Position numbers and translations under genes: made by a program
The notes under the pieces: model-generated
Databases searched by the model: none
Told to the model about the DNA's origin: nothing
The model's input: the letters and a program-made list of their open reading frames with translations, nothing else
Shown: one piece after another, positions 42,829-49,886 of the stretch
Position numbering within the stretch: position 1 is the first letter of the stretch
Layout of the letters: every line of letters begins with the position of its first letter
Origin: Streptomyces varsoviensis
GTDB lineage: Bacteria; Actinomycetota; Actinomycetes; Streptomycetales; Streptomycetaceae
Length of the DNA: 64,000 bases
Assembly (NCBI RefSeq): GCF_000718635.1
Contig: NZ_JOBF01000006.1
Span: 124,001-188,000, forward strand
Direction: 5' to 3'

Positions 42829-44135
42829 CGTGATCGTCCTTCCGCGCTTGACGCGGGTTCCAGGGCCCAAGGGGCGATGCGCCCGATGACGGAAGCGATG
42901 CTGGCTTCGTAGTCGTGACGCGAGCGCACCAAGGCCGCCCCGGCGCTACGGAGCCGGTCACGTTCCCTGGGCAGGACGGTCAGGGCGCGGTGGAGCGCGG
43001 AGGCCAGAGACTTGGCGTCCCGTGGTGCGGCGGTGAAGCCGGTCTCGCCTTCGACGACCGTCTGGGCGAGTCCGCCGGCCGTGGTCGCCACCACTGGGCC
43101 GGCTCCGGCCGCGAACGCCTCCAGGGGGATGCGCCCGAAGGGCTCCTCGCGTGAGGGAACGATGACTGCGCGCAGGGCCGGGTTGTACAGCCATGCGCGG
43201 ATCGCCGGGGTGAAGCGCGTGATCAGGGTCGCGTCCAGGCCGTGTGCGTGGATGTGCGCCGCCAGGTCCTCCTGGTATGAGGTGGGGCGCTCGTGTTCGC
43301 CCGAGGTCACGGCCGCCAGGACCAAGTGCGGAGCGCGAACCCCACGCTGCTTGAGGAGGAGCAGCGCCTCCAGAAGGTCATCGAAGCCCTTCGTCGGCAC
43401 GGCACGGCCCATGGCGAGAAGGAATCCGGCGCGGGCCTTGAAGGGCAGAGGCAGCACGATGGTCGGCCTGGCCATCTCCTCCCGTATCAGCCCGTTCGGG
43501 ATGCTCACGATGCTTCCCCGAGGGACGGCGTAGTTGACGAGGAGATGGCCCCGCATGTGCGAGGAGATGGCGCCGATGCGCCCGCCACGGACCGTTGCCG
43601 CCCGGAGGGCCTCCCGCTCCCAACGAACACGGGACAGGTCCTTGGGCCGGGTCAGCGCCGTCATGGAACGGGGAACGAGAAGCAGGTCCATGGTCGGCGA
43701 CGTGTAGGGCGCCAGCCCAAGGAACGGGATGTCGAGGCCGATGAGGAGGCACCGGCTCGCTCGCTCAGCGATGCGTACGGCCGCCTCGCCCGCCAAGTCG
43801 CACAACTGAATGGAACCTTGGATCGACTCCGGCGCCGCCTGGACCTCCGGGGACGTGATGACGTCGGCCTCCGCCTGCCGAAGCATCTGCTGGACCTCGG
43901 CGGCCCACCGCCGGTCGTGCGCTCCCGCTGTCTCCGGCACGTGCGGGGTGATGACGGAGAGGCGGCCTGGCGGCAGGATGCGGGCGAGCGCCGTAAGGAA
44001 GGAACGGTTACTGAATCCAGTGCCCGACGCTGCGCCGTAGAAGCCCTCGTGGAGGGCGACGATGACGCGGGGCCGCCGGACAGCCTCCGACACGACCGTG
44101 GGCGGGGGTGGTGAAGTTGCATGGTGCATGCGCAC
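42825..44135 (-). CDS. Glycosyltransferase family 4 protein
   Basis: A GT-B glycosyltransferase of about 436 residues. The acceptor domain starts near RVIVALHEGFYGAASGTGFS; the donor domain has FLLAMGRAVPTKGFDDLLEA and the signature VPSREEPFGRIPLEAFAAGA followed by VVATTAGGLAQTV. It is the first gene of the eight-gene operon. I chose the GTG at 44135 because GGAGG lies 9 nt upstream; an ATG two codons later is possible. Together with the second glycosyltransferase at the operon end it suggests a product carrying two sugars. Confidence 0.87.
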   Translation of the reverse strand: MRMHHATSPPPPTVVSEAVRRPRVIVALHEGFYGAASGTGFSNRSFLTALARILPPGRLSVITPHVPETAGAHDRRWAAEVQQMLRQAEADVITSPEVQAAPESIQGSIQLCDLAGEAAVRIAERASRCLLIGLDIPFLGLAPYTSPTMDLLLVPRSMTALTRPKDLSRVRWEREALRAATVRGGRIGAISSHMRGHLLVNYAVPRGSIVSIPNGLIREEMARPTIVLPLPFKARAGFLLAMGRAVPTKGFDDLLEALLLLKQRGVRAPHLVLAAVTSGEHERPTSYQEDLAAHIHAHGLDATLITRFTPAIRAWLYNPALRAVIVPSREEPFGRIPLEAFAAGAGPVVATTAGGLAQTVVEGETGFTAAPRDAKSLASALHRALTVLPRERDRLRSAGAALVRSRHDYEASIASVIGRIAPWALEPASSAEGRSR

Positions 44136-44178
44136 TGGGTGGTGCCTCCTTCGAAGAGGGGTGTCACGGGCGAGGGCA

Positions 44179-44703
44179 TCAGGCGCTGGCAGTCGAGGTC
44201 CGAACCTCACGGGTGAGCCGACACCAGGCGCGGGTGCCGCAGGTGCCGGTCGTCAGCGACCAGGCGTCGGCCAGGGCCTCGACGATGACCAGACCTCGTC
44301 CCGATTCGGCCTCCTCGCCCGGAGCCTGAGGGGAAGACGACGCCCGTTGAGAGCAGCCGCCGTCGGTGACGGTGATCTCGACCTCCAGACTGCCGGTGGT
44401 CGGGTTTGCGCGATCGACGCACAGGACCAGGGGCGGGCTGCCCGAGGCGAAAGCGTTCGTCGCGAGCTCCGACGTGATGAGACGTGCGTCATCGAGGAGG
44501 GTCTCCTCGGCTCCGTGGAGCGCAACGGCCACAGCCTCCCTGGCGACTTCGGCCGCCTTCGGCCCGTACGGCAGATCCGTGATCAGCGTGGTCCCGCCGG
44601 CGCCGTCGGTATGTCCGGACGCCGGGCCGCACGCCGGACGCTCGGTGTCGTGGTCCAGCACACCGCCGAGACGGCTTCGCGCGGCGCTCGTGCGGTATCT
44701 CAA
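44179..44703 (-). CDS. HATPase_c anti-sigma-type ATP-binding protein
   Basis: A protein of about 174 residues with a GHKL ATPase domain: DDARLITSELATNAFASG (N box), EVEITVTDGGC (G1), and ESGRGLVIVEALADAW (G2). Such stand-alone domains act as anti-sigma or signalling partners in Streptomyces. The start is uncertain: TTG at 44703 has AAAGAGGTGGG just upstream, while GTG at 44661 has no clear site. It lies between the biosynthetic operon and the divergent NsdA-like regulator, so it may regulate the cluster. Confidence 0.78.
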   Translation of the reverse strand: MRYRTSAARSRLGGVLDHDTERPACGPASGHTDGAGGTTLITDLPYGPKAAEVAREAVAVALHGAEETLLDDARLITSELATNAFASGSPPLVLCVDRANPTTGSLEVEITVTDGGCSQRASSSPQAPGEEAESGRGLVIVEALADAWSLTTGTCGTRAWCRLTREVRTSTASA

Positions 44704-44789
44704 GGCCCACCTCTTTCCGTCGGCACCGAGGACGGCGCCTTCCGCCGGGGTCCAAGAACACCGGAGGAGCGGGGTCGTGCAGGACCCGA

Positions 44790-44811
44790 TCAACGGGTCA
44801 ACTCGGTCAAC
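44790..44811. promoter_or_regulatory. Direct TCAAC repeats in divergent control region
   Basis: Three TCAAC words are spaced 8 and 9 bp apart (44790, 44798, 44807) in the spacer between the ATPase gene and the NsdA-like gene. They are a candidate activator-binding site. Confidence 0.4.
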
Positions 44812-44907
44812 TTCGTTAAGAGGCAGGTGAACCAGCGGCCCGAGGGCGGCACCATGAGGGAGCGCGAGAAGTGATGGACGAACCACTGGGGCAAGAGGTG
44901 GTCGCAC

Positions 44908-46353
44908 GTGGCACTGCAGGCAGGGGAGCCCAACGCCGTACTGGCGGGGTGCCTCGACGAACTCGGGTGGAGCCCGAAGGCTCTCGCTCGCAAGCTCAAC
45001 AGGGTGTTCGGAGCTGGGACGGTTGCTGAGTCGGCGCCTTACCACTGGCGGGACGCTGGCTCGTTGCCGCGCTCGCCAATACCGATGATGACGGCCTACG
45101 TGCTCTCCCAGGAGCTGGGTAGACCTATGTCGGTGGTCGAACTCTGGCAGGGCCGCGTGGGCGACTCTTCGGCGCTCGTTCCGGCCGACACGGATCTCGC
45201 ACGGCCCTGGACCGTGCAGGGCATGGAGGCGACCGTGGAGGATTGGGTGATGGGAGGGCTCGTCGACCGACGCCGGTTCCTCGCGATCTCAGGTGCGGGG
45301 CTCCTCGCGATCGTCGCCCAGTACCTCGTCGGCACCGCGGGGCGCGGCCAGTACACGCATCGGATCACACCGTCCGTGGGTGCCGATCCGCTCGTGGACC
45401 AAGTCGAACAGCACCTGCCTATGCTCTCCGCGCTCGATGACGAGCACGGTGGGGCACGGCACCTCCCTTACGTAGGTGCCCAGTTCCGTGCGGTCGGCCT
45501 CCTGATCCGCGAAGGCGGTCACGCTCCCGCCGTCGCGAGCCGTCTCATTCGCGCGCTCGCGGAGATCGGCCAGCTGGCCGGCTGGATGGCGTTCGACGCT
45601 GCCGATCACGGTCTGGCGCAGCGCTACTTCGCCACGGCGCTACGCGCGGCGCATCAGGTCAACGACCTGCCCCTGTGCGCCCACATCCTCGGCGACCTCT
45701 CGTTCCAGGCCGCGAGCCGGGGCCACCCGGCCGACGCCATCGCACTCGGCGAAGCCGCCCGCCGCGCCAGCGACGCCGCACCGCCGGCCGTACGGGCATC
45801 CGTCCTGTCCCGGCTCGCGTACGCGTACGCCACCGCCGACCGTGACAACGACTTCGCCCACACCCGTGGGGCCGCACGCGAACTGATCACCAGCCGGGGC
45901 GGCGCCCAGGAGGAACCCCGCTGGATGTACTTCCTCACCGACAACCACCTCGACTGCCAGGCCGGCTACGGCCTTGTCCAGATGGGCCGCGCCCAGCTGA
46001 AGACGGACGGTGGTACGCGGTGCCGACGCTTCCTCGCCCAGGGTGCGGAGATGCTCCGGTCCGGGGCGTACGACGTCCCGCGCGGTGACCCCAGCCAGCG
46101 CAGGGCCATGTTCGAGGGGGCCTGGCTGGCCCTGGGCTACAGCGCCCATGGTGATCTGGAGGCCGCCTGCGAGGTCGGCCAGATCGTCACCGACCGCCTC
46201 GACGTCGTGCGCTCGCCACGCAGCGCGGCCCTGCTCCACCAGCTCGCCGCAGACCTGCGCCGCCGACAGCGCAACGCCCACGTGCGCAGCTTCCTGCCGA
46301 CCCTGGAGCACGCCCTCGCTCAACATGCTCCATCGACACCGCCCGGCCGTTAG
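44908..46353 (+). CDS. NsdA-like TPR-containing regulator
   Basis: A protein of 481 residues. An N-terminal HTH-like segment (LDELGWSPKALARKLNRVFG, YHWRDAGSLPRSP) is followed by a hydrophobic piece (FLAISGAGLLAIVAQYLVGT, about 130-150) and a long TPR-like helical region (RALAEIGQLAGWMAFDAADH onwards). This arrangement matches NsdA and related Streptomyces regulators that repress antibiotic production and sporulation. The GTG is preceded by AGAGGTGG. Divergent from the biosynthetic operon, it is its most likely pathway regulator. Confidence 0.85.
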   Translation: MALQAGEPNAVLAGCLDELGWSPKALARKLNRVFGAGTVAESAPYHWRDAGSLPRSPIPMMTAYVLSQELGRPMSVVELWQGRVGDSSALVPADTDLARPWTVQGMEATVEDWVMGGLVDRRRFLAISGAGLLAIVAQYLVGTAGRGQYTHRITPSVGADPLVDQVEQHLPMLSALDDEHGGARHLPYVGAQFRAVGLLIREGGHAPAVASRLIRALAEIGQLAGWMAFDAADHGLAQRYFATALRAAHQVNDLPLCAHILGDLSFQAASRGHPADAIALGEAARRASDAAPPAVRASVLSRLAYAYATADRDNDFAHTRGAARELITSRGGAQEEPRWMYFLTDNHLDCQAGYGLVQMGRAQLKTDGGTRCRRFLAQGAEMLRSGAYDVPRGDPSQRRAMFEGAWLALGYSAHGDLEAACEVGQIVTDRLDVVRSPRSAALLHQLAADLRRRQRNAHVRSFLPTLEHALAQHAPSTPPGR

Positions 46354-46363
46354 GGTCAGGATC

Positions 46364-47317
46364 ATGGCCGCAGGGGAGCGTGTTGTCGTTGTCGGGGCTG
46401 GGGTGGCAGGGCTCACCACCGCCGTCGTTCTCGCCGAGGCCGGCGTTTCGGTGCGTGTCATCGCCGAGGACGTGCCGGGCGTCACGTCGCTGGCGGCTGG
46501 AGCGATGTGGGGTCCGTACTTGGTCGAACCGAAAGACAAGGTCGACCAGTGGGGACAACGGTCGCTGGAGATCTTCCGGAGGCTGGCCGAGGTTCCGGCC
46601 ACGGGCGTCCGGCTCACCAGCGGCATCGAGGCATCCCGCACAGCCGAGGCGCCACCGGCCTGGGCAACCGCCCTACCCGGCTTCCGGCCGTGCGGGCCGG
46701 CTGAACTACCGGCCAGTTTCTCGGCCGGCTACCGGTTCACCGTGCCGCTGATCGACATGCCCACCTACCTCAACTACCTTCTGCATCGGCTTGGTGCCGC
46801 TGGTGGAACAGTCGAGCGGCGACGCCTGGCGTCACTCTCGGACGCCGGCCCGGCCACCGTGATCGTCAACTGCACGGGCCTCGGTGCCAAGGATCTACTC
46901 CCTGACCCTGACCTGCGGCCCATCCGCGGCCAGCACCTCGTCGTCACCAACCCAGGGTTGACCGAGTTCTTTTCCGAGGACACCGGCCTCTCACCGGACC
47001 TGCTGTGCTTCTACCCACACGGCGACACCGTCGTCCTGGGCGGCACGGCCATCGACGGTGAGGGTGGCCTAGCCTCCGACGACACGGCGGCGGCCAGCAT
47101 CCTGGCCCGCTGCGCCGAGGTCGAACCCCGTCTCGCCACAGCCCGCGTTCTGGAGCATCGGATCGGTGCCCGGCCCACCCGGGCTACGGTCCGGGTGGGC
47201 GCTGACCGACAGGAGGACGGCACCTTGGTCGTGCACAACTATGGGCACGGAGGCGCTGGCGTCACGCTGTCATGGGGTTGTGCCGGGGAAGCTTATGAGC
47301 TGCTCGCAAGCGAGTGA
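46364..47317 (+). CDS. FAD-dependent D-amino-acid oxidase family protein
   Basis: A protein of 317 residues of the DAO family. The N-terminal FAD-binding motif is VVVVGAGVAGLTTAVVLAEA (from residue 7), and the C-terminal signature NYGHGGAGVTLSWG is characteristic of D-amino-acid oxidases. It should oxidise a D-amino acid or a related amine to an imino product with release of H2O2. It follows the NsdA-like gene by 10 bp, so the two are probably cotranscribed and may belong to the cluster. Confidence 0.9.
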   Translation: MAAGERVVVVGAGVAGLTTAVVLAEAGVSVRVIAEDVPGVTSLAAGAMWGPYLVEPKDKVDQWGQRSLEIFRRLAEVPATGVRLTSGIEASRTAEAPPAWATALPGFRPCGPAELPASFSAGYRFTVPLIDMPTYLNYLLHRLGAAGGTVERRRLASLSDAGPATVIVNCTGLGAKDLLPDPDLRPIRGQHLVVTNPGLTEFFSEDTGLSPDLLCFYPHGDTVVLGGTAIDGEGGLASDDTAAASILARCAEVEPRLATARVLEHRIGARPTRATVRVGADRQEDGTLVVHNYGHGGAGVTLSWGCAGEAYELLASE

Positions 47318-47400
47318 GGCACAGCTTCCAGGACCCAAGTCCGAATCCCTGCCCTCGGATACTCCCAACCGGGCTGCGATAGGAGCCCGCTCCTTCTGAA

Positions 47401-47619
47401 GTGGGTTCGCTATCAGTTGGCGTCCTTCGAGCGCAGACGCTCGTTCTCCATCTCCGTAACGGCCACCCGTTTTCCCAGCTCACGGCCGGGTTCGGCATCG
47501 GGTCCACGAACTCGTACCGGTACATCACCTCAGCCGTCGAGATTCTGGCCGCCCTTGACCGCGACTTCCCTCGACGACTCGATGACCACATGGAGGCTTA
47601 CGTCTCGCCTGAGACGTAA
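47401..47619 (+). pseudogene. Transposase N-terminal remnant (IS5-like HTH)
   Basis: A 72-residue frame whose core LVLHLRNGHPFSQLTAGFGI followed by GSTNSYRYITSAVEILAAL matches the helix-turn-helix found at the start of IS5-group DDE transposases. No DDE domain follows: the frame stops at a hairpin. It is a truncated transposase, evidence for past insertion-sequence activity in the island. Confidence 0.75.
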
Positions 47620-47621
47620 GC
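47596..47621. repeat. Perfect 11-bp inverted repeat at the transposase stop
   Basis: GCTTACGTCTC and its complement surround a 4-nt loop and overlap the stop codon of the transposase remnant. It may be a terminator-like hairpin or an insertion scar. Confidence 0.7.
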
Positions 47622-47868
47622 GACCCCGGTCGCTCCTGCAAGGCCCTGGCCGAGGAGGTACCCAGTGAGTCACCCCGCCAGGTGAAAGGGCGCATTCTAC
47701 GCACCAATTACGCGAAGAGGACCTAGTCCGGCCTGGTCCCCTCGAACGGGACAGCTCCCTCGACCACCGTTCGGCAGGGCGCGTATCACCAAAGCAAGGG
47801 TCCCGGCCGACGGGTTCGACACCGGAGGTGGGGCCATAGCCCGACTCCCGTAACGGAGGAGACAAAGC

Positions 47869-48447
47869 ATGAAAGACACGCCAACGGCCACCAGTGGCGA
47901 CGGCCACGAGGGCCACACCAGCCAGCCCCTCGGGAGTGCTGGCCAGGCTGCCCGGCTCCAGCCCGTCCCCGCAGCCCCGTCCGACAGCGAGCCCGCCGTG
48001 GGAGGGTCCCCTGTCCAGCGGACATTCACCTTCACCAGCACCGTCACGGGCGAAAAAGTGACCGTGACCTGCATGCCCGGCTGCATGGTCGACCACAAGG
48101 CAGACAGCGACACGCCCACGCACCCACACGACATCTACTGCGATATACCCGGCACAGCCGACGAACTGCCCCTCTACGGCCCGCTGTGCACCACGCGAGG
48201 CCCGGAGGACTTCCGCTTCCTCAGCTGGCAGATCCAGTCCCACCCCTTCTCGGGCCGGCCAGCGGAGAGGCTGCCCTTCGTGGCCATTGAGGTCTTCGAT
48301 GACCACTACATCGAGTACCTCAAACCGGACACACTGCAGGTGATCATCGGCTGCCTGCAGAAGCGGGTCGATTCCCTGCGCGAGGCCCACGCCCAGCTCG
48401 TCAACCTCCGCACCGAGTACGTCAACCTTCCGGGGGTGGCAGCATGA
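47869..48447 (+). CDS. DUF6907-like hypothetical protein
   Basis: A protein of 192 residues. The first 50 residues are Pro/Ser/Gly-rich and disordered. The rest forms a compact domain with a Cys/His-containing stretch (TVTCMPGCMVDH) followed by HDIYC and an acidic C-terminal helix. This resembles a domain of unknown function (DUF6907) frequent in streptomycetes. GGAGGAGACAAAGC precedes the ATG. Its stop overlaps the next gene as ATGA, and it opens a small coupled operon. Confidence 0.7.
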   Translation: MKDTPTATSGDGHEGHTSQPLGSAGQAARLQPVPAAPSDSEPAVGGSPVQRTFTFTSTVTGEKVTVTCMPGCMVDHKADSDTPTHPHDIYCDIPGTADELPLYGPLCTTRGPEDFRFLSWQIQSHPFSGRPAERLPFVAIEVFDDHYIEYLKPDTLQVIIGCLQKRVDSLREAHAQLVNLRTEYVNLPGVAA

Positions 48448-48650
48448 AGGACACGTCCGTCACCGAACGCGCCATCGCCGAGGTGGAAGCGTTCCGTACC
48501 AAGATGCGGGAAATCGGCTCGTGCTCTCCTGCCGTGGAGAAGTTCGCCGACGACGTGATCGTCCGCATCATCGTCTGCGGATCCCCGAGGGCCGCCGTCG
48601 AAGCGGCGATGCGTAACGTCCTCAGCGAGTCGACGGAGGTGACGGTATGA
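48444..48650 (+). CDS. Small hypothetical protein, coupled operon
   Basis: A 68-residue, mostly helical protein (VTERAIAEVEAFRTKMREIG, VEAAMRNVLSESTEV). It overlaps both neighbours by ATGA. No family is recognised. Confidence 0.65.
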   Translation: MKDTSVTERAIAEVEAFRTKMREIGSCSPAVEKFADDVIVRIIVCGSPRAAVEAAMRNVLSESTEVTV

Positions 48651-49069
48651 CGACGTTGGCCACACGTGCTGGCTTCGACGCCTTCCGTAACCGCATGTGC
48701 GACCACTTCGGACGGCTGCCCAACGGGCTCGGCAGCCAGCACCTCCACATCGAGCAGGCCCCGCTCGGCCCGGATGAGTATTTCACTCACCGGCTCGACA
48801 ACGACGGCCACCACGTCGTCTACGACCCGCGGCAGACCAGCGGGCTCGTGACGCGCCAGTTCCTCGGTATTTACGCGACCTTCACCGAGGACTCGATCCG
48901 CGAGGGCGTCCGGGACGCCTACTACAAGGAAGATGTGGCGGGCGTTCGGGAAATTTGGGAGATCGTCCTCAGCGAAATCGACCGCACCCAGGATTCTGCG
49001 GGTGTGATGAGCTGGCTACTGGAGCTGCTGCAACAGGCCCGCACGAAAACCAAGCCAACGGCCGCGTGA
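48647..49069 (+). CDS. Hypothetical protein, coupled operon
   Basis: A protein of 140 residues, acidic and helical in its second half (DSIREGVRDAYYKEDVAGVR, EIWEIVLSEIDRTQD). No motif is recognised. The ATG overlaps the upstream stop, and its TGA overlaps a GTG that opens a 40-codon frame. Confidence 0.65.
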   Translation: MTTLATRAGFDAFRNRMCDHFGRLPNGLGSQHLHIEQAPLGPDEYFTHRLDNDGHHVVYDPRQTSGLVTRQFLGIYATFTEDSIREGVRDAYYKEDVAGVREIWEIVLSEIDRTQDSAGVMSWLLELLQQARTKTKPTAA

Positions 49070-49188
49070 GCGCGACCGCGAAGACCGCGGTGGTCGGGGG
49101 TGTGCAGTTCCTGGACAGCCCCGGCCGCGTCGCCCAGCCCGCACCTGACAGCAAGCCTCTCAGGGAAAAGTGCGCGGACCGGGCTTGA
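49066..49188 (+). CDS. Possible 40-residue peptide or truncated gene
   Basis: A short frame (SATAKTAVVGGVQFLDSPGR to EKCADRA) starts with GTG overlapping the previous stop as GTGA and ends directly before the integrase fragment. It may be a genuine small protein, or the 5' end of a gene cut when the element decayed. No family is recognised. Confidence 0.4.
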   Translation: MSATAKTAVVGGVQFLDSPGRVAQPAPDSKPLREKCADRA

Positions 49189-49601
49189 TGGCTGAGCCCG
49201 CGCCCTCACCGCCGTGGACGGTTGTTCGGGTGCACGGACTTCCGCCGATCCGTCTGCACGACCTCCGCCACGGCGCCGCCACCCTGATGCTCGCCGCGGA
49301 CATCGACATCAAGATCGTGTCGGACACCCTCGGTCACAGTGATACCCGGATCACTCGGGACATCTACCAGAGCGTCCTGCCCCAGGTCGGCAGGAGCGCC
49401 GCCGAGGCGACCGCGAAGCTGGTCCCCCTTCAGCGCAAGGCCGAGGCCGAGAAGGCGGCACGCAAGGCCGCGAAGAAGGATAAGGCCAAGAAGGCTGCGG
49501 CCAAGAACGCCGGCAAGGCGAAAGGCGACAAGCCGAAGACCAAGGCGAACGCCCCAGGCAAGGGCGCCAAGAAGCCCAAGCACGGCAAGTCCCAGAAGTA
49601 G
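49188..49601 (+). pseudogene. Tyrosine recombinase (integrase) C-terminal fragment
   Basis: A 137-residue remnant of a phage-type integrase. It retains the HxLRH motif (IRLHDLRHGAATLMLA), the second histidine in DTLGHSDTRIT, and the nucleophile tyrosine in RDIYQSVLP. The N-terminal DNA-binding domains and the first catalytic arginine are missing. It ends in an unusual Lys/Ala-rich tail of about 55 residues. It lies 125 bp from the attR repeat, where the island integrase gene is expected, so the island can probably no longer move by itself. Confidence 0.85.
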
Positions 49602-49686
49602 GTTCCCGGGCGGCTCCGCTCACGCATCGCTCACGCAGGCAAAGTCACGGCAACCCGGCCGTGAGACCCGTCATGCCCCGAGCAAC

Positions 49687-49721
49687 AAAAAACCCCAGGT
49701 CACGGGCTATATGACCTGGGG
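49687..49721 (-). terminator. Element-borne terminator after tRNA-Thr
   Basis: Perfect 10-bp arms CCCCAGGTCA/TGACCTGGGG with a 9-nt loop, followed on the minus strand by a T-run. It lies 6 bp past the tRNA 3' end. Confidence 0.85.
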
Positions 49722-49726
49722 TTCAA

Positions 49727-49803
49727 TGGAGCCGCCTTCGGGATTCGAACCCGAGACCTACGCATTACGAGTGCGTTGCTCTGGCCAACTGAGCTAAGGC
49801 GGC
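49727..49803 (-). tRNA. tRNA-Thr(CGT), serving as integration site
   Basis: On the minus strand the acceptor stem GCCGCCT pairs with AGGCGGC. The D-arm AGCTCAGTTGG, the anticodon stem-loop with loop CTCGTAA (anticodon CGT) and the T-arm GGTTCGAATCC are all standard. TCCA at the 3' end shows that CCA is encoded. Its last 45 bp are repeated at 27650-27694 and form attR. Confidence 0.95.
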
Positions 49804-49886
49804 GCGCCGCGTCGCCGGAGGGCGTTTGCGGCGTTTCTAAGTCTACACAGGTCCGAGGGGTGCTCTGTACGGGGGCCGGGGCGGGG

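Larger units (their letters stand above)
27650..49771. mobile_element. Genomic island integrated in tRNA-Thr(CGT)
   Basis: An integrated element of about 22 kb bounded by 45-bp direct repeats of a tRNA 3' end. At the right end it carries a tyrosine-recombinase C-terminal fragment, at the left an excisionase-like HTH gene, and in between a restriction-modification module and a probable biosynthetic cluster. Replication and transfer genes (RepSA/pra/TraB-like) are not seen, and the integrase lacks its N-terminal two thirds. I read it as a decayed actinomycete integrative element that has become a fixed cargo island. The intact tRNA copy at the right end is restored by element-borne sequence, which explains the different terminators at the two ends. 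Confidence 0.85.
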
